Source: Hanleya hanleyi (Eukaryota > Mollusca > Polyplacophora > Lepidopleurida > Hanleyidae). Taken from it: DNA of 64,000 nucleotides. Each line of letters opens with the position of its first letter. Positions within the stretch are counted from its first letter, which is position 1. The translations under genes were made by a program, and so were the position numbers. The notes below the pieces were generated by a model. The model did not search any database and was not told the origin of the DNA. It saw only the letters and a program-made list of their open reading frames with translations. Below, piece by piece: positions 11,421 to 22,644 of this stretch. Where the stretch lies: assembly GCA_036873755.1 (NCBI GenBank), contig JAVTVY010025275.1, positions 1-64,000 on the forward strand, in the 5' to 3' direction.

Positions 11421-12138
11421 TTAAAGGGAACGTAAACTCTGGTGAACCGTGCATGGCCAGTTAAAGCTTTTTCTTCATAGAATCCAAATCGTGTATCAGA
11501 TATTTTTTTACAATTTTTTCAAAGCAGTACCAAACGTTTTAACTTCGTTACACTGGAACAACATAGAGGCCTCCATGTTTTAAGAATCGTGACGTCAGCG
11601 GACACTAGTTCTTCTGCCTCTGGAGGTAAAAACCCGTTAATCGGCAGAGCCAGAGATGCAGTATTCGAGACCGTAGCCTACAAACATGAACGAGGATGAT
11701 GGTGCGACGTGTCGGGATTACCTGGTACATTGTGACAGCCAAATGCAGAGCAGCCCGGCATCGTAGAATATCTGCTAGAATCAGGCCGTATTCTACATCA
11801 AAGCTAATCTATAACATTGCCTCTGTTAGTCGGGGAACGGAGGAGTGCATGAAAACAACCGTATATGCAGCCATGTTATCTCGACGCAGAGAATGTCCGA
11901 TGACGTAGGAGATTATCGGCATAACTGAATTTCACGCTTTCCCATTGGATAAAAATCCTGACCAAAATAAACATGGCGGCGCCCTCAAGAAATTCCAAAT
12001 CACGGTATTTTCTATGTTTGCGTCTGTCTCATTCATTGGAAAAAAATGAGAAAAAATATTTGTCACGATTTTTTTAATCTATCGGGACTCTTGTATAATT
12101 CCCGCGGTGTTTTACCGCAGAGTTTACGTTCCCTTTAA
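11421..12138. mobile_element. TTAA-flanked element with AGGGAACG ends
   Basis: It starts TTAA-AGGGAACGTAAACTC and ends GAGTTTACGTTCCCT-TTAA, with 15-bp terminal inverted repeats and a TTAA duplication. Its inside is single-copy-like and contains AAACATGGCGGC. A 70-codon frame (11696-11908) has no recognisable homology. It belongs to a different family from the CCCTAYCTGGCC MITE. A lone end (TTAAAGGGAAAG) also lies at about 12698. Confidence 0.75.
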
Positions 12139-13020
12139 AACAAATTGTTGCCTATGCCTATGTGTTGTATTTAAATCGCAGTTAAAAGCATAAAATACGT
12201 GAATAAAAAATCTAACAATGTGTTAAAATGGGCAACAATATGAATTTATGCACTTTTGGGAAACTTTTCAGTCTGAATTGTTGTAGTTGTCCAACAGCGT
12301 GGGAGAAAAACTACTTTTTTTTACCTTCAAACCGGAGAGCTCGCATTTCCCATTAATTCCTATTAATAAGGGTTTCCAAAATAGAAACTTCATTTTTCAA
12401 AATGGTTATACCTTATACGTTTTTAACTTATCTTCTTTGAGATATTTTTTCATAGAAGTCCATTCTGTCTCTGTATTTTTTCTGATATTTCTTCGTAGTG
12501 TATGCAAAGAAAATATATAAAACTTACAGAATCGATATATGGAGAAGGACGGATATTGGCCATGGAACAAGTGCCCCTTTGAGGTCCCCATGATGCGTTC
12601 GAAACAAAATAAACCGTTTTTCTTTATGACAGGATATTTTTCCCCCAAACTGAAATTATTCTATTTAGAAATGTAATCTAAAACTTGTTTTCTCATTAAA
12701 GGGAAAGTATAATGTTGAATATTAAAACTGCGAGCTGCAAAAAGAATGGCACCACGTGTTGTACCTCAGAGCCCCTGATACCTATTATCAGGCGTTTATG
12801 GTATCTTGTCATGCTTACTTTCGGCATCTAGAAAACCATTTACTTTTCAGGCCGAAGCGCCTATGAGAGAATCGGAATAATTAAATGGACTTGTCCAATC
12901 GATAAAGGCAACACTTCAATAATTTCGGTTAGAATTATTCGCTTTAATGGAACAGATCGTTATCGTTCATTGTACAGAGCAAAACTTCAAATTTGGTGAG
13001 AGGTCTTCGCTTTAATGGAC
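12139..13020. other. no gene recognised
   Basis: The sequences flanking the preceding element (about 11366-11395 and 12238-12262) are complementary around TTCAAAAGTGTATAAATTC, so the TTAA element may have landed in an older hairpin. The rest is AT-rich with no convincing exon. Confidence 0.4.
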
Positions 13021-13126
13021 CTACATTAACATTATTACACCGTTAAAGTTACGATGACAATCCTTCATGCAGACGTTCACATCGTCCGCCGAAAGCTTTC
13101 GACCCTCTTCGTTCCCCATTAAGAGC

Positions 13127-13353
13127 TTAATTTCTGGCGCATCTGCTGGGGTCTGCAAAATACATATCGCATTCTCCCGAGGTGTTGTTGAAGAACACGC
13201 CTGGTGTGCACGAATGGTAACCCGCGTCCCCTTGGTGAGTTTGGCAGTTGAAGTACATGTCGCAGTTGTCAGGGTCACCGGCGAAAAGCCTCTTCTGGTC
13301 CCGTGTGTTGGGAAATCTAATGCGGAAGGGTGCACAAACTCTTTCTCGGCGTT
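13127..13353 (-). CDS. CBM14 (peritrophin-A) chitin-binding terminal exon
   Basis: Read on the minus strand, this exon encodes one complete six-cysteine chitin-binding type-2 domain and then stops (TAA). The cysteines sit in VC, DNC, FNC, HSC, GEC and SRC, with spacings of about 23, 5, 11, 12 and 9, and the aromatic DMYFNC segment is typical. The protein ends CARN. The start is set by a good splice acceptor, TATATTTCAG, just upstream, which gives a phase-1 exon. Translation can run open to an ATG at 13474, but that extension looks neither like a signal peptide nor like the domain. The first exon with the signal peptide is not identified. Such proteins bind chitin outside the cell; shell, cuticle or gut lining are possible sites. 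The domain is certain, the gene model is partial. Confidence 0.7.
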
Positions 13354-13676
13354 CTGAAATATACACGTACATGCAGCTGTATTTGACAGGTGAATATATA
13401 ATTTTTGTGACACAAAAACTGATTGATGATATATCAATTATCTTCCTTGTTTGTAGTACACCTTCAGTTTTCATGGCAACCTTCGTTCCACTCCCTTCTT
13501 GATCATTTTTTTTTCGGTTTGCTCAACGCTACATCATTCTGCCCACGCTAAATTTCACCAGACCTCCACCCCACACACCTCCTCTGCTTCTTTGCTATCA
13601 TATAATCATTTCCTCCAGTAAGAACACTGACAAAAAAGTTTTCTTTGATTTTTGCTTGAATGTTTTTTTTTAATAT

Positions 13677-14025
13677 TTAACCCTATCTGGCCTGGGGGTT
13701 TTTGGGACCTGTCCAGGCCTGGGGGGAGGGGTTCCATGGCGGCCTCCTAAATATTATTCTTACCCCTTGAGCTAGGGAGCTGAAACTTACCACACCAATC
13801 CCTTGGATGAAGCTCTAACAGGATTTGTAAAAAAAAATCCAAGATGCTGTCACAGTGACGTCATTGAAAAAGGGCATCTTTGGGTCGATTTTTCCATCAG
13901 TAAATCATAATCTGGGATGAAGTTTTTCTCACTTTTCCTAGAAGAAAAGGGGGTTATGCAAATGGGCTCAAAATGACCCCAATATGAAACACTACAACGT
14001 CACGGAGTGTGAGCTCTGCAGGACC
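13677..14025 (-). mobile_element. TTAA MITE, copy 3, inverted and truncated
   Basis: TTAA-CCCTATCTGGCCTGGG begins the copy. What follows (GGGACCTGTCCAGGCCTGGG) is the reverse complement of the 3' part of copy 1. Homology fades after ATGACCCCAATATGA and ACGTCACGGAGT, so the far end is lost. Confidence 0.75.
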
Positions 14026-14348
14026 ACTTTTATACTTTACACAGCGATCTTAGTGCTTAAATTTTTTAGATAAACGATTCAGTAGACATAGACTCAATGA
14101 ACTGCCAAGGGTTGACTGATACCAAAAAAAGAACATGCCGTTTTCCATTAATTCTGGAAGAAGACATTTTCTATAATATGTCTCCAGGACACTCACACAG
14201 GTCCTAGATTTGTGAACGTAATTAAGAAAGAATGGAGGCAAGACGCGTTTGTTAGCCCGTTCAGATAAAATTCACGGGAAGTGGTGAGCCGTTAAATAAT
14301 AATTTGATTTATATATATACTAATGCCATTTAGGAAGTAGATAACATT

Positions 14349-14618
14349 TATATCCAATTATTTTTAGGATAACACTTTCTCAGTAAAGCACAAATACTAG
14401 TGCTGGATGGGTCAGTCCCGTGCGAGACTCGAACCCGCGTCCTCAAAGTTTGGCACCAAATCGCCAGCAGTGGAAACTGAGGTGGCCGAGTGGTCTAGGC
14501 CGCTTGCATTTACTGCTGGCGATTTGGTGCCAAACTCTCGCACGGGACTGACCCATCCAGCACTAGTATTTGTGCTTTACTGAGAAAGTGTCATCGTAAA
14601 AATTATTGGATATAAATA
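14349..14618. repeat. head-to-head tRNA-derived SINE palindrome
   Basis: Two copies of one SINE face each other around 14480. The right copy keeps a tRNA-type A box, TGGCCGAGTGG (14483-14493), of Leu/Ser style, but has lost the region with the B box. The left copy, on the minus strand, keeps the B box GGTTCGAGTCT (14425-14435 reversed). Both continue through CGCACGGGACTGACCCATCC to CTTTACTGAGAAAGTG, and the flanks TTATATCCAATTATTTTT are also inverted. The duplication therefore included flanking DNA. It is not a functional tRNA gene. Confidence 0.8.
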
Positions 14619-14639
14619 ATTTGATTACAAAATCAACGA

Positions 14640-17600
14640 GAGAGTAAAACATGCAGTGGGATCTATCTATTCCTGGCCATAGAGATGCACGAAAAATCCG
14701 GTAACTATAATTAATGCATACGGCCCAAATATATTGATAAAACATCATTTTATAATACTCTGTCAAAGAAAGTAGAAACCTTCGAGAGTTCATCGGTAAT
14801 TATGTGCGGTGACTGGAATATGGTTCTTAATCCGACTGTGATAACTATGAACACGTAAACATCCCGAACGATGGAAACGACGTTTTGGAGATGATGGGAA
14901 AACATGATTATATTCATGCCTGGAGAATAATGCACGGCGCACTGTCTAAAAAAACTTGAGTGAACTGTTCCACTCAAGTTTGAGCGAAATGTACCTGTTC
15001 ACTTAAACTTGGGTTACTTTTCACTCAACTTGAGTTACTTTCACTCAATTTGAGTTAAAACCACTCGGGTTCACTCAACTTGAGTGGGATAAATTTCCAC
15101 TCTCATGCTTGAGTGAATGTCACTCAAGTTGAGTGCATTTAACTCAAGTTGAGTGAAAATCTCACTCAAGTATATATTGAGGTAGAAAAAGGAGAAAAAC
15201 CTACAAAATATTTCCTAGGACTAGGACCCTATTTTTTTCTAATAATTCAGACAGCAAAACTCAACTTCAGGCAACGGTGGAGAGAAATTCTGCTAACATT
15301 CTACAAATTTCACAAGCTATCTTTGCAGTTCTTGGAATAAATAACATATGACACAGTATTTAGCCTCAGCTGACATGAAGATTGATTTTTTTCTGATTCA
15401 AAATACAAAAATGCTGTTCAAAAAATTAGAAGAATTAAGGTACAAACAAAATGATGACGACACTTAGAACAAATACAGGTACAGACTTATATAATACATT
15501 AGATATACTCGAAGAACAGAAACGCTACTACTATAAGTTATATTCCGAAAAAGAGTAGAGCGCACACACAGATACGTTCCTGGAAGATCTAAAACTAGCA
15601 AAGTTAACTGATACAGAATCAAAAATATTGGATAACAAATAACATACGGATAAATCGCAGTCGCGCTCAAAAAATGCATGAATGACAACAACCTGTGACT
15701 GGAAGGAATTCTTTAAAATCTTCTGGCGGCAGTTCGGAGTTTTAGGGAATTTTCCCTATCTCAGCGGCAGGGAATGATCGCTTTTCTTCCTAAGCTAAAA
15801 AATCTGTTAAGAAATTGGCGACCTATAACACTGTTGAATGTTATATACGAACTAGCCTAGTTCGCCTATATACGAACTATTTCAGATAAAATTATTCAGG
15901 AAGATAAAAAATGATTGATTGCCGGTCGATAAATTTGGGAGAATATCCGATTACCTTACGTTTGAAACAACGGGAAGAGTAATGTCACTTTTATTGATTT
16001 TATGGCGATTTATGGATACGGTTATCAAAACGTTCAATTTTGGAGAAAATGGATAAAAACATTTATAAAAATATACGAACTTGTATCATACAAAAAGGTC
16101 ACTTTTTACAATCTTTTTTCATAGAGCGGGTTGCAGACAAGGAGACCCCATATCGTTGTATCTTTTCCTACTTTGCACTGAAGTCCTTGCTCATATGATA
16201 AAGAACAATGACCATGTACATGGAATATCTGTAGGGGACGTAAAAAACAGTATCGATCAGCATGCATACGATACTCAGCTGATGCTTGACGGATAAGAGA
16301 CCTCCCTGCGTGAGGTGCTAAAATGTTTGCAAGATTTTTTTCAATACTCGGGACTGAAAATAAATGTAGAAAGACTAAGGCAGTCCTGATAGGGTGGCTA
16401 ACCGGATCGAATATCAGGCTGTGTCAGGAAATGAGTCTGGATTGGGAGAACAAATTTACTGCACCGGGAATACATTTTTCGTCTGTTACTTTTCTCATAT
16501 ATGGAAAATAAAATACTTAGCCAACGTCACGGACCTTAAGAAAGAACTCAGCAAATTGGAACGGTAACTTGATCCTTTTCGGAAAAATAAGTCACTGGGA
16601 ATGTCCAGACTAATACAACTCTTCCGTTCCTTGTCAAACCCACCAGATGAGTGCATGAAAACTATCAATAGATTTCTGTATAAATTTCTCTGGAGTAGAC
16701 CGGATTCAATCAAACGGCACGTTATTTCACAGGACTATAAGGATTAAACAGTATCTATGTGACACTGTTAAGAGGGATCATGTGTAGGGCGGGTTGGGGG
16801 AAACGGGTTGCACGGCGTGTTCGCACGAGCTGTGCCCATCGCGGTGCGATGGAGTGCCCAAGTACATCCATCCATCCATAAGGTCGGAAGTCTGAGAATT
16901 ATGGATCTTGCGTACTTCGTTCAGTCATTAAAATTATCATGGATGAGGCGCATAGCTTTTCGAGGTAAGAAATGGCAATATATAAGCTGCCGTTCACCCT
17001 CAGGAAACATGTTCAATTTTGGATACCCATATGTACTTGAGCTTATTGAAAACATGAGAAATACCTAGAATTCCTGGAAGCGTGGCAGAACATTTACAAG
17101 AAAATATCAATAACAGAAGGGCACGAGATAATTTTACGTGCTTCTCGTTTATATCATTTAATAAGTTTCTTATTAGAAAACTGGTTTGTAAAGAATTACA
17201 ATACAAATTTTTGCTAAGTTCGAGATATTATTAACACGGTCAATAAAGACATCCGAAGAAATGAAATAATCTTACGGCATTAAGGCAACATTCCTCGACT
17301 ACAATAGACTGATGAAGTGTGTATCAAAAATATGGCTGGATACCATAAATACGTAAAATATAAAAGAGCGCAAATATTTGAAAGAAATTTTACTACCCAA
17401 ATGTGTGTACTGGCACAGTAGGTGAGGGGATGTAGACGTTTCTACGACATGTTGAGCAACAGAAAATTTACCAATTGGACCGCTCAAGAAAACTGGGAGG
17501 TTTTTGTACAGGTAGGGAACATTGCTTATATTAGCGATTTTAGCGCTAACTCGCATTGCTACAGCTATACAAAGTTAACCGATTTCCCAATCTAATTAAA

Positions 17601-18540
17601 ATTAAATCCTATCTGCTTCTTTATTTGAATATGTCGCTTGTAGGATCTAACCGACTTGCAGTAACGCGAGTGTCAACCAATCTCGAAAACGCTTCATAGT
17701 GCTTTGAAGGGAACATAATGGTAGGGAATTTTTGGTTGGCTCAGACGAAGCAGACGCCACGATGCTTGGGTATCTTCTGATGTTACCGCCCTCCCGCCAA
17801 ATTGGCGGTGTAGAATTATGGACTGGTCCTTAGCATAGACATTGGGTTAAAGCGGAGAGATGACCCTATCCCCCCTCGACGACTGCAAGTAAAGGAGTTA
17901 AAATGCGGCCATGATGTCATGAGACTATTAAATATTTATGACCTGGGCGCTCTGAACACCAAATTCAATTGAAATCAGTAAGATCCTGCATAGCGACATA
18001 TACGATTGGAGAGCATTGATGAGATATTAATTTATTAAGATTGCCGATTTCCAATACCGCTTTCTACATAGAATTATTGCAACAAAGTCATTTCTCCATG
18101 GAATTGATATTGCCAATAGTGAGTGAGTGTAAATCCGAAAGAGAAACACTACAGAATCTTTGACTTCAGTGCAATATCGTCAAACCCCTATGGTCTGATC
18201 TTCAAAAGTGGCTTCGTGAATAACTCGCAATAGATGAGCAAATTACAGGGGAATTTTTTTTTCTGAGATGAAACAAGCAAAATTGTGCACTAAATATTCT
18301 AATGATTCTAACAAATATCACCCAACCACACATCAGAGCACTCGCGAATAATATAGAATTGAAAAATATATATTCCACACTTCAACTGATTTAACTAACT
18401 CGAAATGGAACCAATTTGAAACGCTTTTTGAAACAGATTTTTAGGCGGACAAGATTCTTTCTGAACTGAACATGAAGGCCAGTGAACAGCATCGGTTACT
18501 TGTGTGAACAGGTAATTACAATAATAAATATTAGATGTTG
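14640..18540 (+). mobile_element. decayed LINE of L1/Tx1-like type
   Basis: Broken frames in order fit a non-LTR retrotransposon ORF2. Endonuclease remnants lie at about 14695-14945 (an NAYGPN-like stretch and CGDWNMVLNP, the conserved GDxN region). A GEKPTKYFLGL motif lies at about 15190. The reverse transcriptase follows: NWRPITLLNV near 15815, GCRQGDPIS near 16133, and a degraded catalytic motif HAYDTQ in place of YADDT near 16261. Downstream, SLRIMDLAYFVQSLKLSW (about 16888) fits the C-terminal region of such elements. Stops and frameshifts occur throughout. A short-palindrome repeat (14953-15172) sits between endonuclease and polymerase, where several hundred bases are missing. The 3' end is uncertain. 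Confidence 0.75.
14953..15172. repeat. cluster of CACTCAAGTTGAGTG-type palindromes
   Basis: About a dozen copies of CACTCAA and TTGAGTG alternate, so much of the 220 bp can pair with itself. It interrupts the LINE. It resembles in design, but not in sequence, the CACCCGGGTG and CCACCGCGGTGG clusters near 6.9 and 10.8 kb. Confidence 0.85.
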
Positions 18541-18738
18541 GATTGTGGAATGTTTGTTATTGGATGACCAGAGTTGTAAAATCGAACCACTTGTTTGCTA
18601 TTTTTTTCAATTTATTTGTTAATTTTTTCTATTGTTCTTTTTACAGGTACACTTCATTCTTCTTTCACTCATCTGCTCCTTTTTCTCTCTTTACCCCGTC
18701 TTTTAAACATAAATTTTGAAAAAAATAAAATATAAAAA

Positions 18739-19074
18739 ATAAGTCTCTTCACATAAAATGGAATAGTTTTGGCAAATCTTCGGCTGATCTTAGCGATTTT
18801 AAACTCTTCGTGGTTTTTTTTTCGCAAATTTGCATAAATGTTTATTTAGTCAAAAAAAAAATTTAGCCAGATGGAATTATTTCGTAAGAAATCAAGAAAA
18901 TGTAAGAATATTTTAGAAAAATGTTAGAAAAATGTTTCTTTTGATTGACTTATTTAAATCATCTATGCAAATTTACAATAAACAAAAAAAACAAGCGAAA
19001 TTCAAGGTTGCTAAGAGCAGTCAAAGATTTCTAAAACCTATTCCATTTGATGTGAAAAGTCTTATCTGTCAGGT
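18739..19074. mobile_element. foldback element (~335 bp)
   Basis: The left arm TAAGTCTCTTCACATAAAAT with GGAATAGTTTTGG pairs with the right arm CCTATTCCATTTGATGTG and AAAAGTCTTA. Inner arms share GCAAATTTGCATA/ATGCAAATTTAC. It is AT-rich with no frame. Confidence 0.75.
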
Positions 19075-19816
19075 GCTTTGGTTTATTTTGCTGCAGAGGA
19101 CGAAATTGTGATTTCTGATTTAAGAGTTTTTTAAGAAACTTAAAATAATTCAAGCAAAAATCCAGGAAAACCTTTTACATGTGTAAGTCAACAAATTGAG
19201 GGACAACTGAATATTTGATTGCCTTCCTGGTCATAGTCAGTTACCATTTCATTTTCGACAATGCCCGTCTTCGTTGCGGATGAATCTGAATTCAAATCAA
19301 CAGTCCTGGACCGCTTCGTCATAAGCAGCACATGCTAATGGCGATGAGGTTGTACATATTCATAAGACAGACCGACCCTCATTTAATGCGCTATATATGG
19401 AGCGGTTGCGACGCATGCTCTTCTTACTGGCTGAGGAAACGTCTAACGCATGCATGCGGGCTGTCTAATGCCACTACTGTGATCGACTCTCGAATTAACT
19501 CTCGACTAAAGCGAATCGCTTCATTGGTATAGACGAGGTCATCAATGTATTAATTTCGGCGAGCTCGTTTATCGAGGTTCCGGATGGTACAAGAGATGTG
19601 GAGGCCTGCTAGCAAGGCTGACTCTCCACGGATTGTTGGCATCGTCATATCAATAGCCGATATTTCGATAGGCGACTATAGTCGGCAAGGCTTTGGTGTA
19701 AGACCTCCCATTGAAAAGGTAATATCCTGGACAAAAGACTGACAATACAACTTGCAGCAAATCCTTTGTCAATTATATTTCGTGAGTCTTACACCAAATC
19801 GTTGCCCTATAAAAAT
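19075..19816. other. no gene recognised
   Basis: Only short frames. The segment 19380-19560 is slightly richer in GC (GACGCATGCTC, GCATGCATGCGG) but shows no domain or tRNA-like fold. Confidence 0.35.
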
Positions 19817-20467
19817 AAGTCTGTCCATTTTAATTAGTCGTCTACTTTGAAGCTTGTCAAAAATCAGTAGATGAGTTTGCATAAATTTTCTTTTTTGCAG
19901 CGTGTAGAACAAAATGAACTCTACAAATTGACTACCATTTCTCCGTGATATCGATAATATATCACGCTTGAAATACCTTTGTAATTCTCTCCATATAAAA
20001 CTGCAGTACAGTTGTTTCATGTACCGGGCCTCAATTACATAAGGAGACGTCATAATGTATTCGTGTTTACTAGCACAAAGGTCAACAATACCGTGTACGG
20101 TCATAGAGGTGTGTCCGGTTCATCATTCGGCAATTTCACTGGGCATGGAATATAAGCGACACTCTAACGAACCGCCTGTTATTACTTAATACGAAATCAA
20201 TGACCTTTGTGCCAGTGGGTATGAATACATTATGACGTCTCTCTATGTAATTGAGGCCTGGTACATAAACAACTGTACTGGAGTTTTATATGGAGTGAAT
20301 TAAAAAGTTATTTCAAGCGTGATATATTATCGATATCAGGGAGAAATTGTAGTCATTTTGTAAAGTTCAGTTTGTTCTGCACTCTGCAAAAAAGAAAATC
20401 GTTGCAGGGTTAACTATTGAATTTTGACAAGCTTCAAAGTAGACGAGTAATTAAAATGGACAGACTT
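19817..20467. mobile_element. foldback element A (~650 bp)
   Basis: Two arms of roughly 280 bp face each other: AAGTCTGTCCATTTTAATTA ... GACCTTTGTGCC and its complement. Inner landmarks are TGATATCGATAATATATCAC and GACGTCATAATGTATTC. A 111-codon minus-strand frame (19769-20104) lies within the left arm and has no homology I recognise. Confidence 0.8.
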
Positions 20468-20591
20468 TAGTTTGAAGTTTGTTTTGACGGCTAATTTCAA
20501 CCGCGCCGGGGTCAGAGAGAATTTCTGTTCAGTGAGCTCGATGTACATTCCTCGTAGACTTCTTAAAGTTGTCAATTTCATACCGTACAGA

Positions 20592-21052
20592 TCTTAATCC
20601 ATCTCAAATTAGTCGTCTATTTTTGAGCCTGCCAAAAATTGAATAGCTCCGCTTGACTTTTCTCTTTTGCAGCGTGTTCAACAAACTGAACTCTAGAAAA
20701 TGTCCGTAATATTGAAAATATATCACGTTTTGAAATTCCCCCAATATAAAACTTCAGAAAAGATGTTCCACACACCTGTATGATCGTATATGATCTTGTT
20801 GACCTTTGTCCGAGTGAACGTCAATACATTATGACATCAACGTTTGCATTTCAGCTACGATACATGAAACCAATACAGTGAAGTTTTATGTGGAGATATT
20901 TACAGTTCTTTATTTCAAGTGTGTTATACATGTATTATCAATACCACAGAGTATGATTGCCCTTTCGTACAATTCAGTTTGTTTTACACGCCACAAAAAC
21001 ATTTTATTCTTACAAAATCCAAAGTAGACGACTAAGTGAAATGGACAGACTT
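20592..21052. mobile_element. foldback element B, diverged second copy
   Basis: The same arms as the preceding foldback occur again in the same layout (AGTCGTCTATTTTTGAGCC ... GACGACTAAGTGAAATGGAC), but shorter and more diverged. The two foldbacks stand in tandem about 125 bp apart. Confidence 0.75.
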
Positions 21053-21074
21053 AGGAAGAATAATCATGGTCAGT

Positions 21075-21665
21075 TTAACCCTACCTGGCCTGGAAGGGGG
21101 AGGGGGGGGGGGTGGAAGTGCTCCCCTAGTGAACTTTTCTCTGCTGCTCCGAAACGACGAAACCGAGGAGGTTGAAACTTGGTGACTTTTAAGCTTATCT
21201 TATTGGGGTCGTTTTGAGCCTATTTTCATATACTCCCGGGCAAATAATCATGGTTAAATTCAAAATGGCGAAAGTCATGTGTTTTAATCTTTTCGCTCCA
21301 TTTCTTCACATTTTCCTTGCCTAAAAGGCATTGAAAGTACTTTATTTACGCAAAACTAATTATTCTATATTTTATTTTATTTTTTTCGAAAGAAAAATTG
21401 GAAAAATGAAAATTTCGAAAACTCGACCTCAAATAGGCCGAAAAATGGCTTCCGAGAAGATGACGTCACTGTGACGTCATCATGGCAGCCATCTTGGATT
21501 TTTTAACATTTCCCGGTAGAGCTTGAACCAAAGATACTGTGTGGTAAGTTTCAGCGCTCTAGCCTTAGTGGTAGAGAAAATATATAGGGGGGGGGGCACT
21601 TTTCGCCCCCTCCCCACCCCCCAGTCTGCGATACACCCCAAATCGCCCTGGCCAGATAGGGTTAA
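21075..21665 (+). mobile_element. TTAA MITE, copy 4
   Basis: Both ends are present: TTAA-CCCTACCTGGCCTGG and CCTGGCCAGATAGGG-TTAA, 591 bp. The body matches copy 1 with moderate divergence (GGGGTCGTTTTGAGCC, TGACGTCACTGTGACGTCA, GCCATCTTGGATT). Confidence 0.85.
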
Positions 21666-21722
21666 ATATCTGACAATAGCGCAGGTAACATTCAACAATA
21701 CGGTTTATAGCGTTGGACAAAC

Positions 21723-21930
21723 CGGTTCTCGTCAGATCACCGAAGGTAAGCAACGTTAAGCTCGGTCAATACTTGGATGGGTGATCGGGTGCTGTACTGG
21801 GTGGGCTGATCAGTGTCCAGGATAATAGGAACTGTGGACAATCTCGTATTCTGGCACATGTAGGCACCGTCGTGATATGAATGCAACAAGGTTGAAAATG
21901 ACGTTAAACCCAACTACTCACTCATTCAAC
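21723..21930 (+). repeat. 5S-rRNA-derived SINE (SINE3-like)
   Basis: The head reads like a 5S rRNA 3' portion: CAGATCACCGAAGGTAAGCA, then TACTTGGATGGGTGATCGGG and TGCTGTACTGG, covering the internal control regions. A body follows (CTGATCAGTGTCCAGGATAA, GGCACATGTAGGCACCGTCG) and a tail GACGTTAAACCCAACTACTC. It is not a 5S gene, because its 5' third and proper end are missing. Confidence 0.8.
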
Positions 21931-22644
21931 AATAAGGGCCTTCTCACATCGGACGATGTGGAGCGGCGCGGACGACTTTATCTTACACACATCTTCGTTT
22001 GATACCGCAAGAGCGGAGAAGCTGCAAAATTCGTCAAACGAATTCGTCTGCGCCGCTTGACGCGTCCGGTGTGAAAACGCCCCGAGAGTCAAGATACGCG
22101 CGACCCCCCTGATTGACGCGGTTCATACAGAACGGCAGCTTATGCAATTAATAATGGCATGGGCTGTCGTATATACGGTCAGAGACGCTTTTTCCCAAAA
22201 GTTTAAAGCTCAGTGAACTATCAAGATATATCACCAGGCTGTTCAATTTTATAGAACAAATAAACTAATTAATTCATCAACTTCAAAGTTTGAATAAATC
22301 CATTAAAAAAAATGGAGATAAGCCATTATGCCCTAATAGAGTATGGGATTGAATAGGTTAAATATCTCATTCTTAGACAACAATGGAACCAATAGGACAT
22401 TCTTGTATGGGGGCAATATATATCATTACTTCATGCTGTATCTACATCATTTTACAGAGAAAGTGTTTGAAAAAAGACAATTTCCGTCCAGTCTAAAGTT
22501 AAATTAATAGACACGGCGCTCCACGCATTGGTGAGTTGGGCGCGCGCGCCGACAGTAGATTATTGCGTGAATGTCGAGGATTCGGCAATCAGTGTTGTGT
22601 ACAAGGTTTTTGCGATCCGACAATTCGAGGGCAATAAAATGATA
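21931..22644. other. no gene recognised
   Basis: At 21950-22080 a short GC-richer stretch with inverted similarity (GGAGCGGCGCGGACGAC versus GCGCCGCTTGACGCGTCC) suggests a small decayed hairpin element. The remaining sequence may be the 3' side of the minus-strand gene that follows. Confidence 0.35.

Noticed and set aside
14479..14560. Possible functional tRNA-Leu/Ser gene
   Set aside because: The A box is good, but this copy lacks the B box and T arm, and the sequence belongs to a SINE present twice in inverted orientation.
21727..21800. Possible 5S rRNA gene
   Set aside because: Only the internal and 3' part resembles 5S; the 5' third is absent and a SINE body and tail follow.
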